Of a stretch of DNA of 64,000 nucleotides, positions 12,801 to 25,100 are shown piece by piece. The position numbers and the translations under genes are program-made. Positions within the stretch are counted from its first letter, which is position 1. Each line of letters begins with the position of its first letter. A model generated the notes under the pieces. That model was not told the DNA's origin. It worked only from the letters and a program-made list of their open reading frames with translations, and searched no databases. The stretch covers positions 54,514,174-54,578,173 of the forward strand of contig OW121740.1 in NCBI GenBank assembly GCA_933228675.1, written 5' to 3'. The DNA comes from Stomorhina lunata (lineage: Eukaryota; Arthropoda; Insecta; Diptera; Rhiniidae).

Positions 12801-15800
12801 TACAGCTGCGAAACTTGGAAACGCACAAATGCCAGCGATAAGCGCCTGCAAACCTTTGCAAACAAATGCTTACAGCAAATCCCTAATATATGGTGGCCGA
12901 ACCGCATAAGAAATGAAGATTTACTTAACGCGACAAATCCAAACCCTGCTTCTATAGAGGTATGTCAACGGAAATGGCGATGGATAGGCCACACACTCCG
13001 AAGGCCAAATACCAACAAGCGCTTCTTTGGAATCCACAGGGAAGAGGCCGTCGTGTTAGTCACCTTCTAGAACGTGGAGAAGGTCAATTGATGCGGAGTT
13101 GCACGCAGCAAGCTATTCTTGGAATGACGTATGCCTAACATCTCTTAAAAGAGTCCGATATAAATGGTTGAGGCTTTATGCTCCACTGGGAGTCAAGAAT
13201 AACAGAAGAAGGAGCGCTAAAGATTGACATGAAATAATCTATAAGAGGGAGTAAGAAGTGTATAATTTTAAAATGGAAAAAATTACATGAAATCAGTTAT
13301 AAGAGGGAGTAAGAAGTGTATAATTTGAAAAAGCAACCTTTAGCAAGACTAAAGTGTAAAGTGTTCCCACTACCCTCAGTAAATCACTTAAATCGAATGG
13401 TAGGTTAGCGCTTCAATCATACTGTCTTCTCAGTAACCTATACGTGGTGCATCCCTGGTTCATCTCATTTTAGGAGGATCGAATTTGAGCTGTGGTCTAG
13501 CATGCCCGAATGTCAATTACTATGGCACCTCGGGAAGTAGGCAATCTCGATAAATTTGATCCATAGCTAGATCGGCTTAGCTGGCAGCACCAGTACCAGC
13601 CTAAGGGAGCAATCGACTAATAACTTCTCCGAAAATTAAAAAATTACTGAAACCAATGCAAATAGAGGCCCACCAGGAATAAGAAGACTAAATATATATG
13701 TCTACCGATATCATTTATGTATTATAGATCAAATCAAATAATGATTTAATTCAATTTCCAAATCAAATATGAAAGCTCTTATAAAAATGTCAAAATATAA
13801 ATCTTTTCGGTCAGATGGGATACCAGACTAGCCGTAAAGCTATACTCTTTGACATTATTAGGTTAATGTCCTACGTACTCGTAAAAAAGGGTGAGTCTAA
13901 TTCTCTGAAACTAAATTTGTGACTTTCCAAGGCGTTCGATAGAGAATAACATGTTCTACTCCTATTAAAACCTTTAGCTTTTGGTATTTTAAAAGCGAAG
14001 ATAAAGCCTTTTCAATATTGGGTCATTAGGCAAGATATGAATTAAACCGAATACTGGATTTTAATAAAATCCCCACGTGAGGTCGTGGAAAAAAGGTCGA
14101 TTTAAATGAAGTAGGAGTCCGTTTTTGTTGCTTCATCTGTACTTATGGGTAGTATAAATATTAAGAAATATGAAGCTTTTGATTCTCTGGACAGAGAATT
14201 TAGAAAGATGTTAGGAGGTGTAAAAGACAAACTTTCATCTTATCTCCTTACCTTTTTTTACTTACATACATACATCCGATGAAAAATGTAATACAACTCT
14301 TATGTATGGGACAGAACTTAAAAGATAGTTTTAGAATTTTCGGCAGTAAACTGAAAAGGGCGAAGGTATCGTTGTGCAGTGATGGGACTTAATTGTCTCA
14401 TTAGATCATCGTGGCTATATGGGACGTAATAAACTACCTATCGCTTCTAAATAATCGAGTATTCTGAAGTTATTATAAATCACGTTCTCAAAAATCTCGA
14501 AACTGTCATTTTACTGGACCGCACAAAGCAAATCAATGCCTACTATGTTGAAAATCCAAAAAGGCTGGACTGCAAAAAAGAAGTGCGGGATACATAATTA
14601 ATACTGTCACGAATTTTTAAGTTATCCGCCCCATTGTAGTTGTTGTTATGTTAGTGTCTATAAGCAGAACAACATTTTTCTCTTAATGTTTTGCTGTAAA
14701 GGAATAGAGCAACATTTTGCTCTTTATCTACACTCTCTCTCTGTTGCTGTTAACTTCAGATAATCCATTTGTACAACGCATGGGTGAGTGTGTTCTTGAT
14801 CATGTAATAATCAATCAACGACAGCAGCTCTTTGCTTACGTCTGCATAAAACGCTAGAATTTCTCTTTTCTACTATAAAAGGCTGACGAACTGATATCGT
14901 GGCAGAGTTTTAAATAAGACGCGTATAAGAGAACAGTGAGACTAAAAATATTTGTAAAGCAATTGTGTGAAGTGTGTTTAAGTGATTAACTTTAAAGTTA
15001 ATAAAAATATAACTTTGTAAAACGACATAAAGTGTTTTAATTCTGAATTCCTTCCACGTTTTTAAAGAAAAAACGTAACAGTACTTAAAAAAAATAGAAA
15101 AATATTTAAAAGTTGGCCCTTGAACTGTTTCAAATAAATTTTAACGGTATAAGGAGGACTTGAGCATTGAAAGAAAACCTAGATCAGGAAATAAAAACAG
15201 GCCAGGGAATATTTTTTAGGCAAAAGAAGTCGAGCTTTCAAGAGTGCCTGGCACTTTGATCAGAAAACCAGCTTGTATGGTGAAATGCTCAAATAGTTTT
15301 GTCCACAGAGCCAAAACTTAAAATGGGCTGAAGACATACAAATATAACATTCAGTTTTCGAAATAGGAATATAAATTTGATAGGTTTACTTTTGGTGTTG
15401 GAAAGTGCGAGGAAAACCAAAGTTATAAAGTTATTTATCTTCAAACTGATAGAATTGAAAATAGACCTTTACTAAGCCCGGTACTTTAAAGGTAAGAATT
15501 ACCCTGTGTACTTCTAAGGAAGCAAATAAAAGATTGCGATTGTTGCTGAAAAAAGTCCTAAAATAAGTTGTGTACCATATATTTTTTTTAATTATAACAA
15601 CACTCAGGGGATATCCCTATAAATGTGTTGCATTGTGTTGATGTTAGGAAATAAAGGATTAGATAGGAGGAAAGAGTAGTGTTTGTAGATATTTGAATCG
15701 TTGGATATTGCATTGGTTGGAAAAACCTAGTCAGGAAGAGATTTCCACATTCGAATAGTTTGGCCAAAAAACGAGTTTTTTTTTTGTAATGCGTTGTACG

Positions 15801-18800
15801 ACTCATATTCCAACTAATTACAAAAAGATGCGCTCTGTTTGCTAAACGTGTGTTTCGTCCAAAAGTATGTGCATTTGGAATAAGGCTACGTATGTCGTCA
15901 GAACATTTACCATGGTAATATCTGTAGAACAATGAAAGGCATCCTACGTTTCGACGATGTTCGAGTGTATTTAAAGATTCACAAATAGTGCTATAACCTA
16001 TTAGGTCAATGGCTCGCTTTTGAACACGATCCAACATTTCAAGACTAGAACATGCAGCATCTGCCCAAACGTGAGAATTGTACTCCATTTTTGGACGTAT
16101 GCACGTGGTATATATCCGGAGTAAGTCGGTTGGTGAGAAATATGTTCTACATCGTCTTAAAAACCCTAGGCATTTAAATGATTCTTTTGACACGTCAAAA
16201 ACATGTTGATTCCACCGGACATCAGGCTGTATTTTTATACCGGGGATAGAGAGGGAATCGGTTCCTTGGATGGTTGAGTCACCCATTCGAAGGGAAGAAG
16301 AAGGTGAGTTTACGAATCGTTTATGTGTTAAAAAACAACATTGAGTTTTGAGTGCATTGGAGTCAACCATATTAGCTTTGCCCCATGTGTAAATTATATC
16401 AAGGTCACAATTGGGCGATTCATTCATTTTAAATCTGAACAGATTGACCTCGGAGGTCAATGGACTCCGATCGAAAGAATATGAGTGGCTGATATTACTG
16501 TCATTCGCAAATGAGAAAATTGTGTTAGAAGTAATTTCCAGTAAATCATTCATGTATATTAAAAACAATGTTGGCGATAAAGCTGAACCCTGAGGCACAC
16601 CAGAATTCAGTAAAAAATTGTTTGAAGAGACTCCATCTATTACAACCCTTAAAATTCAAACGTGGATGTTGAGGAGCTTAGTACATATTCCGTGACCTAT
16701 CCAACAGAATAAAAAGGTCTGCAAGGAGGGACAAAAGAATGCTGAGTCAGCTGCAAGCAAAGGCGACATGAGGACCCTATACAATATATCAAGGGTGTTG
16801 TGCGGCAAACCTACCTACACCAACAGTCCCATCCTGAGTAGTAGTGGTACACTACTTTCAACCCCGGATGAACAATTAATACGATGGATGGAACACTTCC
16901 AGTCAACATTAAACAATCCCATTGGATTAGAAGCGCTGACGGAAGTGCAAAATGAAACCAACCACGACTGTTTATTCAATGGAATTTCAGACAGTCCACC
17001 AACAATACAAGAAGTAAAGAATGTCATTAAAAGTCTCAAGCGCAACAAGGCCCCGGGAAATGGCAATATATCAGCAAAAATGCCTTTATGTGATGTTGAA
17101 GACTGTGGCACCCATTTGTATGTAAAATATGGGAGGAGGAAGCTCTGCCAGCCTCCTGGAATGAAGGTATACTAGTCAAAATACCAAAAAAGGGCGACTC
17201 CAAAGGCGAATAACACTTCTTCCAATACCGAGCAAAATACTAAGTCGAGTAATTTTGAATGGAATGTCTGAAGCAGTTTCTGAAACACTCCGTGAAAATC
17301 AGTTTGGGTTCCGAGAGTATAGATCTTGTGTTGATCTAATCAACACAGTAAGAATAGTACTGGAACAATGTAATGAATTCCGCACCCCCATTTACCTAGC
17401 ATTTATCGACTTTATGAAGGCCTTCGACAGTGTCAATAGGAGCTATCTATGGAGAATTTTAGACCGTAACCTGCCAACGAAAATTCTGAACTTAAGTCGG
17501 GCAATGTACGTGGACTTTAAATGTCGGGTTCTACATAAAGGTAAATTGTCTAATCCGTTCGAAGTTACTACTGGAGTAAGACAAGGATGTATCTTATCAC
17601 CCATATTTTTTATCCTTGTCATCGACAATGTAATGCTCGCGGCACTAAATGGTAGATGTGGTATCCAATGGACACCCTTTAAACAACTTGAGGACTTGGA
17701 ATACGCCGATGACGTATGACTTCTAAGCCAAAGCTCAGGCCACCTTCAAGAAAACACTAGCGCTCACCTTCAAGAAAACACTAGATTACTGTTGAATCTC
17801 GGGCTGCTGGGCTGGAAATCAATATTTCCAAGACAAAGATTATGCCTGGAGGCTATGGCGCAAACCCGTCGCCACACATCAATGTGGATAACGAGGTTAT
17901 TGGATGTGTAGGTACCTTTAATTATCTTGGTAGTTTGGTATCTTTAAAAGATGGCGCCGACGAGGATATTGAATCGCGAATTAATAAGGCAAAATCTGCA
18001 TTCTCCGAGCTATTTGAAAATCTCGGCAAATATCAACAACAACTAAGTTACGAATATATAACTCGAATGTCAAGTCCATCTTGTATTACGACTGCGAAAC
18101 TCGGAAACGCACAAATGTCATCGATAAGCGCCTACAAACCTTTGCAAACAAATGCTTGCGGCAAATCCTTAATATATGGTGGCCAAATCGCATAAGAAAT
18201 GAAAATCTACTAAACGCTACAAACCAAATCCCTTCTTCTATAGAGTTATGTCAACGGAAATGGCGGTGGATAGGCCACACACTACGAAGGCCAAACACCA
18301 ACATTGCTCGACAAGTGCTTCGTTGGAATCCACAAGGAAGCGGCCGTCGTGTTGGTGCACCTGCTAGAACGTGGAGAAGGTCAATTGATGCGGAGTTACA
18401 TTCATGGAATGATGTATGCCTAACATCTAACAATAGAGTTTGATATAAAAGGATGGTTGAGGCCCTATGCTCCACTGGGAGTCAAGGATAACAGAAGAAG
18501 AAGAAGAATTCGGTCTTTAAGGAAGCTAGAAATAAATTTTAAGAATACTTCACCTACTCCAAAAGAGAAATGGTTTGTGTCTAGACTCTAAAGCTATAAG
18601 TTCGTTATTGAATATCATACCCATAAAAAATATCACGAAATTTCAAACTGTTATTTTTTTGAATTTCAAATGTTAATCCAAACCGGCTTAGTATCTCTAG
18701 TAGTCATAGTCTAATAAAGCCAAAGTCATAAATAGGTTTTTGGTTTTTTTTAAATGCAGGTCAGCTTTTTCTAAATTTCTAAAGTTGTAGGAACACTCTA

Positions 18801-19204
18801 ATTAACAAAAATATTTAGTTAAATTAAATACGACCTATGACATTTCAAAAAAAGAAAGTTATTGATTAAAATTAATTATTGTTAATAATAATGTTAGCAC
18901 TCTTCCGTTAAAGTAATTTTAACAAGGCTCATTAATAAACCTAACACAAAGCTACAATTTTTTTTTTGTAATTTTATTCAAAAATCGCCAATATCTTTTT
19001 ATATTTTTGTAATAAAAAAGAAATGTTTTGTTTTTTTTTTGTTTTTTAGAGACAATTTCAATTTGCCGACTTACCTTAATAGTATCACCCTCTTGGAAAG
19101 GCAGTTCTTCGTCGCAGCCATCAGGATTTGGACTCATTGTACTGGGATCATAGTCGAACATGGCAACAAAATAGCGGGGCTTTTTCTGGCCCGCGGCAGC
19201 CATT

Positions 19205-19242
<38 letters not shown>

Positions 19243-19306
19243 GGGGGTGAGACCCTGTTGGCCGGGCATCATTTGACCCGGCTGCATTTGCTGCTGCTGT
19301 TGCATT

Positions 19307-19342
<36 letters not shown>

Positions 19343-22054
19343 GACATAGGACCTCTAAGGCCCATAGCTCCTTGCATTTGTCCGGGCATACCAGGTTGCA
19401 TACCCCCGGGCTGCATTTGTCCTGGCATCATACCCTGTTGCATGGGTCCTCCAGGCTGCATTTGACCCGGAGGGGCAGGACCTCTTTGGCCGGGGAAACG
19501 CTGCTGTGGACCCATGGGGCCTTGAGGTCCATATGGTTGTTGTTGCTGCTGCTGCTGCATACCCTGAACACCTGGCGGTCGCATCATTCTTTGCTGCTGT
19601 TGACCCGGTGGGTAACCCTTTTCGTTTGACGTATCAATTTAATTGGTTTAAACCCGAATAATAAAGTTTTTGGAAAAATTTTGATTAAAGCAATAGAATT
19701 TGTAGGTGAGTTGTTTTTGTTTTTTGTTTCATATTATTTTTGTTCTATGATGTTTTTTTTTTTGTTAGTGAGATTATTATAATTTTTTAAAATATAAGAT
19801 TTTCTTTTTTTAGTTTTTGTTAATCTGAAGCAAAATGTTATCAATTTAAAAATATTTTCAAAATGAAAATGTTTCGGTTAGATATTCAAAATTAAAAATC
19901 AAGCGTAACATAAGTAAATTTTATGATTTCGAAACTGATAAGTGAAACGAAAACGAAAAAGTTAGGTTAAGGTTTAGTTACACTTAAAATGTTAAGCCAA
20001 AATTAAGAGAATCAAAGAATAAGAGAAATGAAAATTCGTTAAAGAGAAAGAGGCAAAGCTAAGAATTTAATTGTTTATGTTACAATAGTTTTGGGTTTTT
20101 TATTTGTTCACTGTTAAAACTGCGGTATTTTTTTGTTATAGTTGTATTAGTTTCAATGTTTATGGTTTTTTACAGTGTATTAGTAGTGTTTATAGGTATT
20201 AGTTTGAGGTTATGTAAAATTTACACCATGAGAAAAGGAATACCATGAATGTTTTTCGATTTATGATTTATAGACATTTTTACATGTTTTATGGTAAAAT
20301 GATGAATAATTTGAGGTGTTTTGTTCTGTATTAATTGAACTACCTAAACTAGACCTTTTTTTTTGGATTAAAATGAATGACTGTTTTGGTTTCAATTTTG
20401 ATTTTCTAAACGACTTTTTAACTAAAATTAACACAAAACTTTAACTAAGGCTAAACTTAAATAAGTTAACGAGTTATCAGGTACTTAAAACTAATCAACT
20501 GTTTAACTAAGTTTTAAACCTAAAAATCATTTCAACTTTCGATAAACTACAAAACTAAGTTAAACCATTTTTGTAAAATTTCAAAAAATTTGGATTAAAT
20601 CTCAAATTGAATTTAAATTTTGAATAAATTATTATTACTATTATTTTGAAAATTTCTGAAAAATTTTTGTTTTTGGCAAGCAATAATTTAAAGAAAATTA
20701 AATCAAAATCTAAATATTTTCAATATCTTCATTACAAGTTATATTTATTCAAAATTAGATAAATTAAATATTAAGTAAATATTTTTTTAAATAAATTTAT
20801 TTTAATTTAAATAATTTGTAGGTGTGTTAATTTTTTTTTAATTAAAAATGTTTAAGTTTAAGAGGTATTAGGTAGAATGTTATGAGTTATAGACTTACGT
20901 TAATATTTTGAGTCGCTTGAGTTTGAGTTTGTGGTGTTTGTTTTGAAAAGAGGCCACCGAATAGGCCTCCTAATACACCCGTACTTCCCTCGGCCTGCGT
21001 TCACAGATGATTTAGGGGGGAATTTGTTTGTTTTTATTTAGATTTTTTTTTACAAAATGATGATGTAGTATTGTTTTTAATTATGAAAAAAGTTTTATTT
21101 ATTAAAGTATTAAATTATCAACAAATTAGCTAAACAATTTCAAATCAATTTTGTTTATTTTTTTAGATTTTCATATCAATCGTTTTATAAGATTTTTCTC
21201 AATTCATTAACATGCCATTTCAATTTAAATTGATATTTTTATTTTTTCTATTTAAAATTCGTTCAATATATTATTGTATTTATTATTAGAAAAAAAAACG
21301 CAAGCAATTAAAATTTCTTATTCATATTTAACTTCTTATGGAAACTTACATACATTTCAACGTAAAAGGGGGGGATATATATTTTTTTTAATTTGGATTT
21401 CAATATAACAACGCAACGTAATTAAGTTTTGATTAGTTTGTGTTTAAATTTGAATTTTTTGATTCGAAATGATCGAAATATATGTTAGAGATTTTCGTAT
21501 TAGGTGCTTTTTAAGAATGACATTTTCAATATGTTTTTATAGAAAATTTTGTTCAGTGTATGTAGGTTTTTTTATTTCTATCTTAAGTTTAGAGACAGTC
21601 AGAGTTAAGGAGCAGAGAGTGTAATAGAGTTAAATTAAAAAAAAATAGGAGTTGAAGAGGGAAAAATTAAAGAAATTTTGCAATTTTTTCTAATTTTTAA
21701 GAGAATTGTTCTTAGAATATTTAATTATTTATTCCCGAAATTTTCCATATAATTTAAGTTAACCGCCGTGGTATAGCAGGTTAGTCATCCACCTAGCATG
21801 CCAGAGGTCCCAAGTTCGATCCCCGGCCAAACCCACTTGAAAAAATAAATTTTCAAAAAAGGCCAGCTAGCCACTGGTTATTGAGTATTAGGCTATATAA
21901 AACTTCCCTAACTAATGCATTTGGCGTTCGGAGCCGGAGTTAAAACGTAAGTCCCTTTCAATAAGTCTAAAAATACAATCGGATGCAGCTCATTGTCTGA
22001 GAGAAGTGCCCCTTGTTCCAATTGGATTGTTGTTAGAGAATTATATATTATCTT

Positions 22055-22137
<83 letters not shown>

Positions 22138-25100
22138 CAAAAATCTTTCCTATAACGACCCCTACGGTATCCATACTGGCGGTCGCTTAGTAGGTTGATA
22201 GACTCCAGATAATTTACAAGATGGAATGTGACCATTCTCTCCATAACTTCGCAGGAAGCAGAGCAAATTAATGTATACATTAAGTTCGACATCGCCAAAT
22301 ATAATGACACTTTCAGTTAGAGACCCTCTGGATTTCGTTTAGATCCTTTCTTCTGTTTTAGTTCTGTTCTGGTTCTGTTCTAATTCCGTTCTGGTTCTGT
22401 TCTGGTTCTGGTTCTGTTCTGGTTCTGTTCTGGTTCTGTTCTGGTTCTGTTCTGGTTCTGTTCTGGTTCTGTTCTGGTTCTATTCTGGTTCTGTTCTGGT
22501 TCTGTTCTGGTTCTGTTCTGGTTCTGTTCTGGTTCTGTTCTGGTTCTGTTCTGGTTCTGTTCTGGTTCTGTTCTGGTTCTGTTCTGGTTCTGTTCTGGTT
22601 CTGTTCTGGTTCTGTTCTGGTTCTGTTCTGGTTCTGTTCTGGTTCTGTTCTGGTTCTGTTCTGGTTCTATTCTGGTTCTGTTCTGGTTCTGTTCTGGTTC
22701 TGTTCTGGTTCTGTTCTGGTTCTGTTCTGGTTCTGTTCTGGTTCTGTTCTGGTTCTGTTCTGGTTCTGTTCTGGTTCTGTTCTGGTTCTGTTCTGGTTCT
22801 GTTCTGGTTCTGTTCTGGTTCTGTTCTGGTTCTGTTCTGGTTCTGTTCTGGTTCTGTTCTGGTTCTGTTCTGGTTCTGTTCTGGTTCTGTTCTGGTTCTG
22901 TTCTGGTTCTGTTCTGGTTCTGTTCTGGTTCTGTTCTGGTTCTGTTCTGGTTCTGTTCTGGTTCTGTTCTGGTTCTGTTCTGGTTCTGTTCTGGTTCTGT
23001 TCTGGTTCTGTTCTGGTTCTGTTCTGGTTCTGGTTCTGTTCTGGTTCTGTTCTGGTTCTGTTCTGGTTCTGTTCTGGTTCTGTTCTGGTTCTGTTCTGGT
23101 TCTGTTCTGGTTCTGTTCTGGTTCTGTTCTGGTTCTGTTCTGGTTCTGTTCTGGTTCTGGTTCTGTTCTGGTTCTGTTCTGGTTCTGTTCTGGTTCTGTT
23201 CTGGTTCTGTTCTGGTTCTGTTCTGGTTCTATTCTGGTTCTGTTCTGGTTCTGTTCTGGTTCTGTTCTGGTTCTGTTCTGGTTCTGTTCTGGTTCTGTTC
23301 TGGTTCTGTTCTGGTTCTGTTCTGGTTCTGTTCTGGTTCTGTTCTGGTTCTGTTCTGGTTCTGTTCTGGTTCTGTTCTGGTTCTGTTCTGGTTCTGTTCT
23401 GGTTCTGTTCTGGTTCTGTTCTGGTTCTGTTCTGGTTCTGTTCTGGTTCTGTTCTGGTTCTGTTCTGGTTCTGTTCTGGTTCTGTTCTGGTTCTGTTCTG
23501 GTTCTGTTCTGGTTCTGTTCTGGTTCTGTTCTGGTTCTGTTCTGGTTCTGTTCTGGTTCTGTTCTGGTTCTGTTCTGGTTCTGTTCTGGTTCTGTTCTGG
23601 TTCTGTTCTGGTTCTGTTCTGGTTCTGTTCTGGTTCTGTTCTGGTTCTGTTCTGGTTCTGTTCTGGTTCTGTTCTGGTTCTGTTCTGGTTCTGTTCTGGT
23701 GCTGTTCTGGTTCTGTTCTGGTTCTGTTCTGGTTCTGTTCTGGTTCTGTTCTGTTCTGGTTCTGGTTCTGTTCTGGTTCTGTTCTGGTTCTGTTCTGGTT
23801 CTGTTCTGGTTCTGTTCTGGTTCTGTTCTGGTTCTGTTCTGGTTCTGTTCTGGTTCTGTTCTGGTTCTGTTCTGGTTCTGTTCTGGTTCTGTTCTGGTTC
23901 TGTTCTGGTTCTGTTCTGGTTCTGTTCTGGTTCTGTTCTGGTTCTGTTCTGGTTCTGTTCTGGTTCTGTTCTGGTTCTGTTCTGGTTCTGTTCTGGTTCT
24001 GTTCTGGTTCTGTTCTGGTTCTGTTCTGGTTCTGTTCTGGTTCTGTTCTGGTTCTGTTCTGGTTCTGTTCTGGTTCTGTTCTGGTTCTGTTCTGGTTCTG
24101 TTCTGGTTCTGTTCTGGTTCTGTTCTGGTTCTGTTCTGGTTCTGTTCTGGTTCTGTTCTGGTTCTGTTCTGGTTCTGTTCTGGTTCTGTTCTGGTTCTGT
24201 TCTGGTTCTGTTCTGGTTCTGTTCTGGTTCTGTTCTGGTTCTGTTCTGGTTCTGTTCTGGTTCTGTTCTGGTTCTGTTCTGGTTCTGTTCTGGTTCTGTT
24301 CTGGTTCTGTTCTGGTTCTGTTCTGGTTCTGTTCTGGTTCTGTTCTGGTTCTGTTCTGGTTCTGTTCTGGTTCTGTTCTGGTTCTGTTCTGTTCTGGTTC
24401 TGGTTCTGTTCTGGTTCTGTTCTGGTTCTGTTCTGGTTCTGTTCTGGTTCTGTTCTGGTTCTGTTCTGGTTCTGTTCTGGTTCTGTTCTGGTTCTGTTCT
24501 GGTTCTGTTCTGGTTCTGTTCTGGTTCTGTTCTGGTTCTGTTCTGGTTCTGTTCTGGTTCTGTTCTGGTTCTGTTCTGGTTCTGTTCTGGTTCTGTTCTG
24601 GTTCTGTTCTGGTTCTGTTCTGGTTCTGTTCTGGTTCTGTTCTGGTTCTGTTCTGGTTCTGTTCTGGTTCTGTTCTGGTTCTGTTCTGGTTCTGTTCTGG
24701 TTCTGTTCTGGTTCTGTTCTGGTTCTGTTTTGGTTCTATTCTAGTTCTGTTCCGGTTCTGTTCTGGTTCGATTATGTTCATTATCTGTTTCTGGTTTTAT
24801 TCTGGTTCTGTTGTGGTTCTGATTTTGTTCGTGTTCTGTTCTGGTTCTGTTTTGGTCCTGTTTTGGGTTTTTTCTGGTTCTGCTCTGGTTATATTTTAGT
24901 TCCGTTTATTTTTAAGTTGTGAGACTTAGACCTCAGGATGCTAGGATTAAGATTCACAAATTAGACTATTAATGGTCTAATTTAAAGGGAAATTTTATAG
25001 ATTTCCATTAAAAGATCACCTGACAGACCTTTGAAACTGCAATGATTTTTAATAATGACATAAAATCTATATTTTGAACAGTTTGGCCAAAAACATAGAT

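Noticed and set aside
19039..19629. Leucine/His-rich plus-strand frames
   Set aside because: They are the antisense of the CAG/CAA-rich Rbp exon 15.
21764..21830. Functional tRNA gene
   Set aside because: A/B boxes are present but the cloverleaf stems are poor and the same head recurs with a common body at 59.5 kb; it is a SINE head.
22667..24781. 704-codon open frame of repeating EQNQNRTRTEP, and a 407-codon one on the other strand
   Set aside because: Both are translations of the 11-bp minisatellite; any tandem unit of this length without stops gives open frames in all phases. No splice sites, start context or conserved domain.
22345..24905. Possible CRISPR array
   Set aside because: Repeats are contiguous with no unique spacers, and the host is a eukaryote.
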